Shown: positions 1-13,000 of the stretch, one piece after another
How positions within the stretch are numbered: position 1 is the stretch's first letter
How the letters are laid out: each line of letters starts with the position of its first letter
Origin: Diplonema papillatum
Lineage: Eukaryota; Euglenozoa; Diplonemea; Diplonemida; Diplonemidae
Assembly (NCBI GenBank): GCA_030068145.1
Contig: JAPJBO010000097.1
Span: 124,001 to 188,000, forward strand
DNA: 64,000 nt
Direction: 5' to 3'
Position numbers and translations under genes: made by a program
The notes under the pieces: model-generated
What the model saw: only the letters and a program-made list of their open reading frames with translations
Databases searched by the model: none
Told to the model about the DNA's origin: nothing

Positions 1-1961
1 TTTGGAAGGACTGCCGATCAGAAGGGTTTTACGACAACATCTTGCCGGTGCATCAAGCTGATTCCGCTCCATGGTCGGCATAGCCAAAGCTTACACTGTT
101 GAAATCGGCTGATTTTGTGCGAGTCTGCCAGTAAAAAAAAAAAAGGGCTCGAATTGTTAATCAGCCGGCAAGCCGGCTGATCGCGCGCGCACTGATTGTT
201 TCACACAAAAAAAGTGAAAAAGAGAGCCAATTTTTATTTTTTATTTTTTATTTGTTTATCCGAACACGAGATATTGTGGATTGGGATTATAGCGGGTCGC
301 TGTCGAGGGGGCGGGTGGGGGATGGTGTGTGTGTGTGTGTGTGGACGTGGAAGGGGGGGGGGGGCCGTTCACAAACTGGGTTGTTACGGGCGCACAAAAA
401 GGAGAAAAAAAAAAACGGGTGCTGAGGCGGCTGCATGAGGAGAGGAGCAGTAGTAGACACGGGACTTGCGGACGGTAGCTAACCCGCGGCACGAGCGGAC
501 GAAAAAAAAGAGAACGCGCTGAACAAGCGATAGCGCACACCTGCAGCCCGAAGAGTGTTCGCCCTTTCAGCTTTTGACACCTTGGTGTCGTAGCCATCGA
601 ACCTGGATACAGCAGACTCGCGAAGATTCTTGGTGTGTTTCAGGCGGTAATCGCTCGAGTCAGTTGCTCAGGCGGAGTTCGTTTTGATTGGAGCTCGAAA
701 AAAGGAGAAAAAAAAGATCACCACAAATCGCTTTTCAGTGTCCCTGTGTGCAACCCAGCCTGCTGTTCTCCCATCGCTTTCCCTTTACTCTGTTTTTTTT
801 TTTTTTTTTCTTTTTCTCCTCTCTTCTGCTTCGTCTTCTTCCTCGTCCTATTAGTGTGCGTTGTGTTACTGTTGTGTGGAGTTCGTTCAATTGCTGCCGC
901 CTTCGCTATTTAATTATGGGAGTGCGCTTGGGGAAGTGGGGGAGAGGGGACAGGGCCGCACCCGTGAACGCATTTCAAGGGGGGTAAAAAGGAGCACAAC
1001 GAGGAAGGAAGGTTGCGTGGCGAAGGAACATCATCAGGAAGTACGGGCCGAAAAGTTTTGTTTGTACGTGCCGGGGGAGGATTAGCCTGTTAGTGAGTGA
1101 TAGTGAGTGAATATGATCGGTAGGCTAATCTTCTCCCAAACACGCTGCCAGCGTTCTCTTTCGTGTTTACAATTAATTGTTATTACGAAAAAATCGGGCC
1201 ACAAGCGGCCCGAAACTGGCGACTGAAGTTGAAGATTGAGTGGTGAACCTTTTAGAAGAAGGCCGCGGAAGTGCCGGAGAAGGCGTGCGTGTGCTTAGGG
1301 TATACAGCCTGGTTCGATTGCGGGATAACAAGACATCGGGAGCAAAAGACTGGGTGTTTTTTTGTATAAGCACCCGTTTTGTAGGACAAAGGAGGTAAAT
1401 GTGTGCTGTAGCCCACTTGAAACCAGGTAAATCTGGGTTTAGTGGCGGGCGTAAGCGTTCAACGAAAAAGACCCACTTTGTACTTGTATCGTTTTCTCCC
1501 CTCTAGCCTCCTTCGAAATGAGCACGAGGCAGTCCCTCGCGAGTATTTCCCGTCAAATATCCTTGTCTATGCACGGGTACCACATAATATGACCCCTTTC
1601 TTCGGGGTCAAAAGGGATGGTGCGCGGCCGCTTTTCCGGACAATGTTCTCTTCAGACAACAGTACTTAAAAATTGCGGGGGGAAAAGACAACGAGCTTTC
1701 GAGAAAGCAATGCAAAACAGAGAGTATTGTAGCAAGAGGGGGGGGGGAGACAGCGGGGGGGTCCACAAAAAAAAAAACCGAAAGAGAAGAAAGGGGGGGG
1801 GTCGTGGAGAAAAGAAAAAGAAAACGTGGAAAAACAATTGGCTTCACCTCTCTGTTGGAAGGAATCTGAATGTTTTTTGTGCATTCTCACGAACTGCGGG
1901 CGTTCGTGTCTTTTGTGTATGTCGGCAAATCAACGCGGGACACATGGGAGCGGGTTACACC

Positions 1962-1993
<32 letters not shown>

Positions 1994-3740
1994 GGGGTGG
2001 TTCGGGGGATAAAGTACAATTTTGGCTAGTCCACCCCCCATAGACTTTCGACGTTGACATTATTGGGAGAGAATCTGCTGCTTCATGTCCGAATAGACCG
2101 TGCTGGCAACCATCATGCGATTGAACGAACATGTGGAAAACTCAGTTTCATGCTTAGCTAGATGTAGGCAGAACACCGCACACGGTTGGTGGTAGCATCA
2201 AAGGGGGATGAACTGGCCCGGAAGTAGAAAAGAATGCTGTTTTAAGCGAGGGCGCGAGAAGAAAGACGGCACCTACAAACCTGTCGTAATAAAAAAAAAA
2301 AACCATATCATTTTCTCTTCCGATCGGGGGGGGCGGGGGGAGGTTTGCCTTTTCGGGGGGGGTTCTTTCCGCCAGCAAAAGAGGACACCCGGGTCTAGCT
2401 CGTGAGCCCGCACCACGGACTGGACCACAGCGGCACTGTTGCGACCTCGTCGGCGGGAAGCCACCGAGCAAACGAGAAGGCGAGAGAGCAAGGACCTGGT
2501 AAAAAAGCACACGAACAAAGAGAGTACAAAAAAGGGCTGGAGGGGGAAGGCCGCGACAAGGGAATAAACGCGTCGCGACCCTTCGTATCGTCGGTACCGT
2601 TGCTTCTTCTGTTCTTCAGGTTTGTTTGCGCGTGCGCAAGAAAAAGACGACGCTCGTCGTATGTGGCGCATGAGGGAAAACGCACTGCTCAACGTGTGAC
2701 CCACGTTCGGCCGGTCACTTTTCTGGGGAGGCGCAACCTTTGTGGCCAGTTATTTTTTTGTTTTTGTTTTGTGTCTTTTTCGGCGGTCGATGACCGCACC
2801 CACGCACACAGTTTGCTCCTTTTTACAAGAATAAAATCGATGGCAGCGTACTATTCTCACTTCCGTTGGATGAACGAAACGAGAAGTGCGCACAAACAAA
2901 GGAGGCGCCAGATTCGTATTTTTTTTTTAAGAGTAAACTTTTTGTTCTATGGCGTCTGACACACACACACACACAGGGATTATTATAATCCCCGAAATTC
3001 GGGAAAATCATGGTTAAAAAGTCTGTAGCATGGCCGGAAATTTTTTTTTTGTTTGAGCGAGGGTTTTTTAATGACCTGTTATCCTGGTCTGCGACCTTCG
3101 TGGGAGTGTTGCTGCTTCGCCACTTTGTATTTCCCCGAGCGATGTGCTGCCAGTTCGAGATAATGACCGGTCAATGACTGCAACCTCGCGGTCAGTTCTT
3201 CCGCGGTCAAGAGAGGTGCAGGCAATGGGCGCAACCCCCAGCACACGCCGGTCCGCCGTGGCAGACGAGGGGGTGGAGCTGGAGGTGGGTGGAGCTTAGC
3301 TTCGGGGGGGTGAAAAAAAAAAAGAGAAAGGCGTAGTCGCAGTGTTTTGGTTTGAACGGTTGAACAGGTGTCCACCCGGGGGGGGGCAGCATGGGGATGT
3401 TTGTCTGTCCGGAATTGGGGAATGGAGGGGTGGGTGGTGGGTTTAGTCACGTAAGAAGGAGCCAGAATGCGGGAAAAAGAAGAAGAAAAAAACAGGCCAT
3501 TCGGGGGGGGGGGGTTCTGCGCATATATGCGTGTGAGTTTTGAGTTCAGCCAGAAGAGGAGAGGGGGGTCATTCTCTTCGATATGTACCGTACTTTCCAA
3601 AATGAAAAAAAAGAAAAGAAGGAAAAATAGAAGGGAAAAAAAAAAAAGAGAAATTTGTGTGGAAACCCCGCATGTTTTTTTTTTTTCTCTGAAACAAAGA
3701 AAATGCGTTTTTCGGGGGGGGGGGGGGGGGGGGGGGGATT
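1..3740. other. Non-coding, low-complexity region
   Basis: I see no convincing gene here. The stretch holds homopolymer and dinucleotide tracts: a 30-base A run near 1962-1991, G runs near 350, 1740 and 3714-3738, and a CA run near 2960. It also has a hairpin-forming GC palindrome near 160-185, an 18S rRNA scrap at 541-612, and an inverted copy of a dispersed repeat at 1393-1463 that reappears at 4650, 14494 and 47582. Open frames in this part are translations of A-, G- and C-rich tracts with no domain-like composition. Confidence 0.6.
541..612 (+). pseudogene. 18S rRNA fragment (about 70 nt)
   Basis: The stretch resembles the small-subunit rRNA segment around 'CCCTATCAGCTTTTGAC', also present in better form at 12230-12250 of this window. 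It diverges quickly on both sides, so it is a short relic and not a functional rRNA. Confidence 0.5.
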
Positions 3741-3747
3741 GCAAGAA

Positions 3748-3925
3748 CGTGCTTGGAATGGGTGGGTGTTCAACACCGCACGGGTCCCGTCTGCTCCGTG
3801 TTTCGGTCCTTTAAGCCGCGGACGCATGAGGCGGACCATCATCAGCGCGGAACCTGAGTGTCGTGTAGGACAGCGGGTGTGTAGTCTGGTTTGTCAGGCG
3901 GCTGTTCGTAGCTCGTCACAGCCAG
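3748..3925 (+). repeat. Dispersed ~170-bp repeat, copy 1
   Basis: It begins near 'CGTGCTTGGAATGG' and contains 'CATCATCAGCGCGGAACC' and 'TGAGTCTGGTTTGTCAG'. Related copies lie at about 9223-9362, 11488-11612, 21205-21300 and 59469-59640. I see no coding content. This copy lies just past the kinesin stop codon and may sit in its 3' untranslated region. Its class is unknown; SINE- or MITE-like is a guess. Confidence 0.7.
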
Positions 3926-4041
3926 GACCACGCGTGCTACTAAGAGCGCAGGCGAACCCGTCACGGGCACGGGCAGGAGGCCCCTACAGCCGTGTCTGGG
4001 CAATCCGGGGGTGGGGTGGGTGGGAGGCAGGGGTCGTGTTA

Positions 4042-7000
4042 CTAGTAGTAAGGCGATCCTTGCCGGCGCGCGGAGCCGGCGGGGCCGGCGGCGTCGCGCG
4101 GGTCGGATTTCGCGGTCGCATTGGTCACGGAGATGACAGGGTCCGCGTGCTTCGCGCCGCCGGCGGCGCCGAGGCCGATGACTTCGAACGTCATCACGTT
4201 CTCGGACGTGAACCACCCGTACAGCTGGTCGGTGATCTTCGGGAAAGCGTAACGCTTCTTGTAGTCGAACTGCGGCTCGGTGCTCATCTTGACCTCGTCA
4301 CTCTTGTAGTACTCCTTCTCGCCCCACTTGAACACGTACTTGCAGTGCACAGACTGGCTGTACGGCTTCGGGATGCCCTTGGCCTGGATCACGTGCACGA
4401 CGAAGTCCATCCTTCCGTCGTCGGGTTGCCCTTTTTTGTTGTCCAGCTTGTAGATGTTCACCAGCAGCTGCGGCGGGCACGCGTTGTCGAGGGTGATATT
4501 AGAGGAGCACTGTGTTTGTGTGAGGGGGAAATGCGTCAATTCTTCGGTGCAATGAGAGACTCGTGATCTCCTGTGAAGCACGGACACGTAAACTGCGACA
4601 GTATGGTTCAGGCTTGCATTTTTGGAACACATTGCAATGCAATGCTTTTGTTGAACGCTTACGCCCGCCACTAAACCCAAATTTACCTGTGCTTCGTGTG
4701 GGCTACAGCACATGTACCTCCTTTGATCTATCGCAACTGGCAGTCTCCTCACGCATTTCCTCCAAAGCAGGAAAAACAAAACTCGAGGTGCGCATGATGT
4801 ACACAAAATAGAGGTCGAACTCCGTTTATTTTTCATTGCGCTGCAGCTTTAGGCGAAGGCCAGCTCTCCCAAGAAACCACGCTAACTGCAAAGGTTGCAG
4901 AGAGAAGTCGAGAGCTACAGCGACAGGGTGTGACATACTTCCAAGGGCAGTGTGTGGTACTTCGAGGGCGTGGTCCCTTGCACGAGGAAGCGAAGGGAGA
5001 TCGAGGCTCTCCCGACGAACATCTGTGTGTATGTTAGGCAATGTTGTCTTGTGACACGAAGCTGGTGAATGGTAGGTTTCTAGTTTTGGGCTGGTCTTTG
5101 TACGGGCTGCCTTGATGCTACTTTGATCAAACTCACGTAGCTGCTTCGACTCCGAATGGAAGGGAGGAATACAGAGGTAGGGGCAAAATACAATACAAAC
5201 ACAATCTGATTTGTTCTTCGCTTACACCACCGTGTGTTGTTTTCTCACTCAGGACTTTCACCTGTTGTGCTTGTATGATTTGTTGTGTTGGGGTAAACCT
5301 CACGTCCGTTCAACGACGAAGTTCGGTAGTTACAGCACTTGGGATCCCTGATGTTCTTTGTAGGCGGCTTCGTCGAGCATTTCCTTTCAAACTGGCGCTT
5401 ATTTCGGGCGTGCCGGGTGATCGTTTTCCCACTTGTACTTACCAGGTAAGGAATTCTGATCAACCACCAAAACACGCTGCCTACGTCTTTTTAGCCTGCA
5501 CTATACATTGAAGGGCAACCCGCAAAATTGTTAGTTCTAAAAATGATCGGGAGATACCGCTCTGTTGCCGCCCTGTACGTCTTCACCCAAGGGCCTCGCG
5601 ACAGCGGCACCGCCGCCGGCGTTGAAGTTCATCATCTGCGCGTCGCGCGGCGTCTGCGCTCCCGAGACGCCGGCCTGGCGGGCCTTGAGCACGTTGATCT
5701 GGGCCTGGATCTTCTGGGCCTCTACGAAGTCGTCGGTCGCGATGGCGCGCGCCCGGGCGGCCATCAGGTCGTTCATGCCGACGCTCGGCTGCGCCTGCAT
5801 GCACTTGATCTCCTCGGTCAGCCTCTGCGCCTCCGTGAAGTCCTCGTTGGCGATCGCCCGGTCCTTCGCCCGCTGCAGCTCCTGCAAGCTGCTGCCGTTC
5901 TGGATCGAAGCGTACGTGTGCGGGCGCTGTCCACCCCACGAGCCGCGTGGTGCGTATCCCTGCGGTTGTTTTAAAGTATACGTTCAGCAGGAGACTCCAT
6001 GCAGTCAAAGCAGATAGCTCACTCTTCATCGAATGCAGTACTTGCACAGAGGACAGAGGACGGCGCCAAGGCACTCACTTCGTTTCATCCAGAAGTGTAC
6101 TCACAGGGCAAGATGCGGGGGAGCACGGAAGGCGGCACTCTGGACAAGTCATCGACACTTCAAATGTTGCGCTTGCAGAGGACGGTGTCAAGGCACTCAC
6201 TTCGTTTCATATAGAAGTGTACTCACAGGGCAAGATGCAGGGGAGCACGGAAGGCGGCACTCTGGACAAGTCATCGACACTTCAAATGTTGCGCTTGCAG
6301 AGGACGGTGTCAAGGCACTCACTTCGTTTCATATAGAAGTGTACTCACAGGGCAAGATGCAGGGGAGCACGGAAGGCGGCACTCTGGACAAGTCATCGAC
6401 ACTTCAAATGTTGCGCTTGCAGAGGACGGTGTCAAGGCACTCACTTCGTTTCATATAGAAGTGTACTCACAGGGCAAGATGCAGGGGAGCACGGAAGGCG
6501 GCACTCTGGACAAGTCATCGACACTTCAAATGTTGCGCTTGCAGAGGACGGTGTCAAGGCACTCACTTCGTTTCATATAGAAGTGTACTCACAGGGCAAG
6601 ATGCGGGGGAGCACGGAAGGCGGCACTCTGGACAAGTCATCGACACTTCAAATGTTGCGCTTGCAGAGGACGGTGTCAAGGCACTCACTTCGTTTCATCC
6701 AGAAGTGTACTCACAGGGCAAGATGCGGGGGAGCACGGAAGGCGGCACTCTGGACAAGTCATCGACACTTCAAATGTTGCGCTTGCAGAGGACGGTGTCA
6801 AGGCACTCACTTCGTTTCATATAGAAGTGTACTCACAGGGCAAGATGCAGGGGAGCACGGAAGGCGGCACTCTGGACAAGTCATCGACACTTCAAATGTT
6901 GCGCTTGCAGAGGACGGTGTCAAGGCACTCACTTCGTTTCATATAGAAGTGTACTCACAGGGCAAGATGCAGGGGAGCACGGAAGGCGGCACTCTGGACA

Positions 7001-10000
7001 AGTCATCGACACTTCAAATGTTGCGCTTGCAGAGGACGGTGTCAAGGCACTCACTTCGTTTCATATAGAAGTGTACTCACAGGGCAAGATGCAGGGGAGC
7101 ACGGAAGGCGGCACTCTGGACAAGTCATCGACACTTCAAATGTTGCGCTTGCAGAGGACGGTGTCAAGGCACTCACTTCGTTTCATATAGAAGTGTACTC
7201 ACAGGGCAAGATGCAGGGGAGCACGGAAGGCGGCACTCTGGACAAGTCATCGACACTTCAAATGTTGCGCTTGCAGAGGACGGTGTCAAGGCACTCACTT
7301 CGTTTCATATAGAAGTGTACTCACAGGGCAAGATGCAGGGGAGCACGGAAGGCGGCACTCTGGACAAGTCATCGACACTTCAAATGTTGCGAGGACGGTG
7401 TCAAGGCACTCACTTCGTTTCATGTGTGCTTGTGTCTGTGTTGCCTATTGCCGACTATTCGACTTGTTTTATAGAGCGTGCTCGTTTTGTGTGTTACCGT
7501 TCCGATCCCGAGTGACTGCTCTTTTGTCCACGCTGTTGGCTTCATTTCACAAGGCATCCAGTGAACCTAGTTTTGTCGGGAAAATATTTGGACCGGAATT
7601 CTTTTGGACTTTTGGGGGGTCTGAAAAATGTTTGGACTTTTTCCCGGTCCAACAATCTTCCGAATGACGATCAGTTTGGGGTCTTGCGACCTTGGTTTGA
7701 TTCGCAAGGAACTTTGGTAACGCGCTTCATTTAGAGTAAAAAATGGAAGTGTAAAGACTGGACAAACTGACCCCAACGCTGAGGGCAACCTAAAATACAG
7801 AGATCCCCCTACATACCGTCGATTGCTGGTACAGCTGGTTGAAGCTCTTCTTGCGGACGAACGATCCGGCGCTCTCGACAAGGGCACGGTTTTCCATACC
7901 TGTGTGTGGGGGGAAAGGGGTTTCTCACTACAGTTCAGATACTAGCAGGAAGCTCGACCGAAGGAGAAGCAAAACGCCTGAGCAACGTATCGCGTGTTGA
8001 CGGCACGTGTGGCCAGGAGGCAAGGCCAAAGCAAGTCTCTGCGCAAAATGGGCTAGCGAATCCCTTCCCTCTTCCCTTCCGAGGTCTCTCCGGTACCTTT
8101 GCGAGAGGAACAGCACGGTATCAAGGGCGAGAATGCAAGAAACGCGCTCAGAACCCCCGCGTCCTACCAGGACCGTGTTTCAGGGGGGAGAATCTTAGTT
8201 TAATGTTTAGGCAGAGCACTGCCTCTCATGCATGGTTGATGCTAGCATCAAGTCTTCGTCGAAGAAAGTGTAAAATAAAATAGGGGAAAGGGAAAAAGGG
8301 TCGCAGGTAGGGTTTGGAACCTTGAGGGACTATTCCTCTGTATTCTTTTTTTCGGGGGGGAAATCTTAGTTTAATGTTTAGGCAGAACACTGCCTCTCAT
8401 GCATGGTTGATGCTAGCATCAACCATGCATGCGAGGAAGATGTCGTCTAGGTAAGGGATGCAAAATAGAAAATACTCTCAAAGTGGGGAATGAAACCTTA
8501 AGGGACTAGCCCCCTGTGTTTTTTTCACCGCGGTGTTGTGTGCACCTCGTTCTTCGTCTCATGTTTCGCTCTTTAACGCAGGGGGGAAAATCTTAGTTTC
8601 GTGTTCAGGCGCTACTTGCCCGGGGGGGGGGAAGCTTTTTACTGCAACGGGCTGGACTTCAACCCCTCCTTCCAGCCAGGCTACCCACTCTGCTGCCTTA
8701 CCGCTAGGCAGGTCCTGAGAGCGTACCCTTTCTCATACACACCTCATGACGTTGGATTTGCCAGTACACCTTCGCTAGGTCTCCGAAATACTTTTCACCG
8801 CGGTGTCTTGGAGGGAAAATCTTAGTTTAATGTTCAGGCAGAGCACTGCCCCATGAAAGGTTGATGCTAGCATCAAGTCTTCTTCGAGGAAGATGTTGTC
8901 TAGGAAAGGGATGCAAAATAGGAAGAGGAAAAAAGGGAAGTGTACGACTCCCAAAGTGGGGTATGAAACCTTGAGGAACTAACCCCCCGTACCGCGGTGT
9001 CGTGGGGGGAAAATCTTAGTTTAATGTTTAGGCAGAGCACTGCCCCATGAATGGTTGATGCTAGCATCAAGTCTTCTTCGAGGAAGATGTTGTCTAGGAA
9101 AGGGATGCAAAATAGAAAGTGGTAAAAAGGGGAGTGTACGGCTCCCAAAGTGGGGTATGAAACCTTGAGGAACTAACCCCCCTTTGTTTTTTCACCGCGG
9201 TGTCGTGGGGGGTGTTTGAAAGAACGTGCTAGGAATGGATATGTGCTCAACACCGCACTGGTCCTGTCTGCGCCGTGTTCCGGTCCTTCAAGCCACGGAC
9301 ACATAACTCGGACCATCATCAGCGCGGAATCTGAGTAGCGGTGTGAGTCCGGTTTGTGGTGCTGTAGAGGGGGAAAAACTTAGTTTAATGTTTAGGCAGG
9401 ACACTGCCTCTCATGCATGTTTGATGCTAGCATCAAGTCTTCTTCGAAGAGAGTGTAAAGTAGAAAGGGAAAAGGAAAAGGGAAAAGGGGTCACCGGGAG
9501 TGTAAGACTCCGCAGGTAGGGTATGAAACCTTGAGGGACTAGTCCTCTTTATTCTTTTTTCACCGCGGTGTGCACCTCGTTCTTCGTCTCGTGTTTCGCT
9601 CTTGAACGCAGACCAATCCAGAGTTAGAGCTCATCAGTGGGTCCTTTGGATGGGGACTTTCGGTCCAGTTCCGGTGCTATCACAACTTTCTGGTTTCATT
9701 GTTCGTCGCATCCTTCCTTCGTAAGTAAAAAAAAGGGGGGGAGTGGGTGTGTGTGCATACGCTTGACACGCTCTTCGTACGACATGTTGGGGTCGTCGAG
9801 CAGGTCCTGCATCTGCTTCTGCATACTGGGCCGCTTGCCGCCCATGCCCTGGGTCGGGGAGCCGGTGCGCAGGTGCGACCCTGCCGATTTCTTGGCGGTG
9901 TCTCTTCCGCGGCCCATCCGGTTCTCCATGTTGCTCGTCTCCTCGAGCTCCCGCTTCAACTTCGAGTTCTCCGCCTTCACGGCGTCCAGCTCCTTGCGCA

Positions 10001-13000
10001 GTTGGTCGGCGATGTCGGATTTCACCCCCTTTGCGATGGTGCGCCGCAGCTCGCCTTCCGTCTCCGCTGCGGCGTTGAGGTCATCCTGCAGCTTCTTGTT
10101 CTCCCGCTTCAGCGCCTCGAGCTCTGCCACCATGCCGGTGCTCGCTCCCTTGTTCATCTGCACCGCAAGCTTCTGCGCTTCCTCCTGCCTGTTCGCCTCG
10201 TAGTTCGCCAGCTTGTCTTTAAGGTCCGCGATCTGTTTTTCATTTTTAGCGTTTTTATTTGTGGATGAGAAGGTCGGTGTTCCAAAGCCTCCGGTTGACC
10301 GTGGAGGCTGTGGGTAGGTTACGGGTTAAAACGCAAACAATCTGCGGCGATAAATCTGCAGCATCGCCGGCGCTCGCGATGCTGGGTTCAGATCGTCGTG
10401 AGACAGGTTAGTTCTGCCCTACTGATGTTCAGATCGTCGTGAGACAGGTTAGTTCTGCCCTACTGATGGAGACAGCTGCGGCGATAATCTACATCGCCGG
10501 CGCTCGCGATGCTGGGTTCAGATCGTCGTCAGACAGGTTGGTTTTACCCTACTGATGGAGAGAGAGCTGCGGCGATAATCTGCAGCATCGCCGAGGCTCC
10601 CGTTCCCCCGACTGCCGCCGTCGAATAACGCCGCCGTCTCCTCTGTCCGCCACGGTCCACCGCTCCTTCGGCTGTCGCTGCGCGATGTTCTCCCGCCTCC
10701 GCTGTGTGCCGGCCGGCGTGAGCGGCAGGCCGCTGTGCAGCTCGAAATCGACGGCGAGCTCGAGATACGAGATGGAGGACTCCTTGCCGGTTTCGGACCA
10801 GCACCATTCGCGATGCTGGGTTCAGATGTCGTGAGACAGTTGGCTTTACCCTACTGATGGAGAGAGCTGCGGCGATACTCTGCGTCGCCGGCGCTCGCGA
10901 GCTGGGCTTAGACCGTCGTGAGACAGGTTGGATTCACCCCACTGACGGAGAGAGAGCCCATCGGGTCGGCGCATTCCGACAGCAGACGGTATCTCTTCGC
11001 GCGTGATGTGTCATGTTTTCGTCTCTTCAGCTTGTCTTGTTCGTCTCGTTTAGGCGCGCGCTTGGGGCCTCGCTTCTCCGTCGACTGCTCGTCCAGCTTT
11101 ATCGGTTGCGCGTCGATAACGGCGCTTAGGCGAGTGTTTTGCGTCTGGGCGCCTGTAAGACATGCATACCTCCTTTTCGAGCTTCTTGTTGTGGTCTCGT
11201 TGCTCTGCCAATTCGAGTTGACGAGCCATCTTGTTTTGCTGAGCGGCATTCGTGACGAGCTGTGCGTGATTTGTGGTCGTTTTTAGTGTATTAGGTCAGT
11301 GCGCGCGCGATCAGCCGGCTTGCTGGCTGATTCAACTTCGAGCCTTTTGTGTTTCCGACGACCCCGTGGGACAACTAATCAGCCGCTTTTTTCCTTAGCG
11401 CGAACACTGTACAGGGCACCGTGCAGTTGTAAGCGCAGGCGCGGGCCGACCTCGAAGGATCAGACAGCAACGTCGCGAGAAAAGGACGTGCTTGGAATGG
11501 TGCTGTGCACCACCGCGCTGGTCCTGTCTGCACCGAGTTTCGGTCCTTCAAGCCACGGACCACGGACACACGAGCCGGACCGTCGTCAGTGCTGCAGTGC
11601 TGCCCACGATTCCGGGAGTCAGAAAACTGTTCCCACGATTCCGGGAGTCACAAAACTGTTCGAACGATTCCGGGAGTCAGAAAACTGTTCCCACGATTCC
11701 GGGAGTCAGAAAACTGTTCGAATGATTCCGGGAGTCAGAAAACTGTTCCCACGATTCCGGGAGGCAGAAAACTGTTCCCACGATTCCGGGAGTCAGAAAA
11801 CTGTTCCCACGATTCCGGGAGTCAAACTCAGGAAGAGAAGCCAGCTGTTTCATCGATGTATCATCATGTGGGATGACCTCACGTCCGTTCAACGCGTGTC
11901 CGGTAGTTACAGCACTCGGCATGTCTTCGGTTCCTTGTATCTCAGAGTAAATGGATTAACAGTGGGTCTACAGACGGCTCATTAAATCGGTGGCAATCTA
12001 CGCGGGGAAGGTGCCTTTTGGGCCCAGTTGGATAACAATGGTAACTCCATTGCTAATAAACGTCCGAAGAACCCAACGCGATTCAACTCCGTGGCCTTAA
12101 AACCGCGGGGGTCGAGGTGGATACAATTGACCGAGATAAGAACCAACGCTGGCAATAGCGGCGTGTGTGGATGAAACCGGTCAATCGAGTGACATCACAC
12201 GACTTCAAGTCGGTGCAAGCCCGCAAGAGCTTCTGCCCTATCAGCTTTTGACGGTAGTGTAGTGTAGTGAACTACCGTGGCTGTAACGGGTAACGGGGAA
12301 TCAGGGTTCGATTCCGGAGAGGGAGCCTGACTACCACACATCTAAGGATGGGAGCAGGTACGCAAATTGCCCATTAGGAACACTGCTGAGGCAGCGAAGA
12401 GAAATAGCTTCGACACGTACTTAGTACGTTAGAAGCAATGGATGATATCTGCTTCCAGCACCTTGGCGGCTTCGTCGAGTATTTCCTTCCAAAATGGCGC
12501 CTATTGTTGTCAAAAATAAGCAGTACCTTTGCGTTGGCAGCGTAGTCGAGGGTAGACTTCGTTTCGACCATGTTGTACGGCGATGACGAGCAAGTGGCGA
12601 TCATCCAGGTTTTCGAGTTGCCTCCGAAGGATTCCTTCAGCAACCGCGTAAGTTTCGAGTCTCTCAGAGGAACGTGCGCTTTCGGTCTGCGTTTTATTTT
12701 GTGATACCGATCCGAGCAAAAGAAAAGCACCGAAGATGGCCGCATCATCACGGGGAAGGCAGTATCACTCACCTGCACATACCGCAATTGGATTAATGTT
12801 GAACCGGGTAAACCCTGGGACACCTCCAAAAATGGGCCTGGGTGTTCCAGGCTTTACCCGGTTCGGCGTTTTTTTTTTTTTTTTCGGGGGTTGCGTACTT
12901 TGCAGAATATCGACCCGGGGGACGTTCGCCTGCTCAATATGCAGAATATCGACCCGGGGGACGTTCGCCTGCTCAATAATCAGCTCGCCTCAAGGCAAGA

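Larger units (their letters stand above)
11260..12526 (-). other. Kinesin intron 3
   Basis: This intron contains a dispersed repeat (11488-11612), a 29-bp minisatellite (11592-11824) and a large sense-plus 18S rRNA fragment (11955-12447). A segment near 12462-12510 matches 5365-5405 in intron 7. Confidence 0.75.

Noticed and set aside
3079..3744. 221-aa minus-strand frame rich in Pro/Phe/Lys
   Set aside because: It is composed of homopolymer translations (G, C and A runs), with no domain.
6033..7068. Repeated plus-strand frames across the 122-bp minisatellite
   Set aside because: The unit is not a multiple of three and the array lies in a kinesin intron on the other strand.
6091..7430. CRISPR-like array
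   Set aside because: The units are head-to-tail with no distinct spacers and the genome is eukaryotic.
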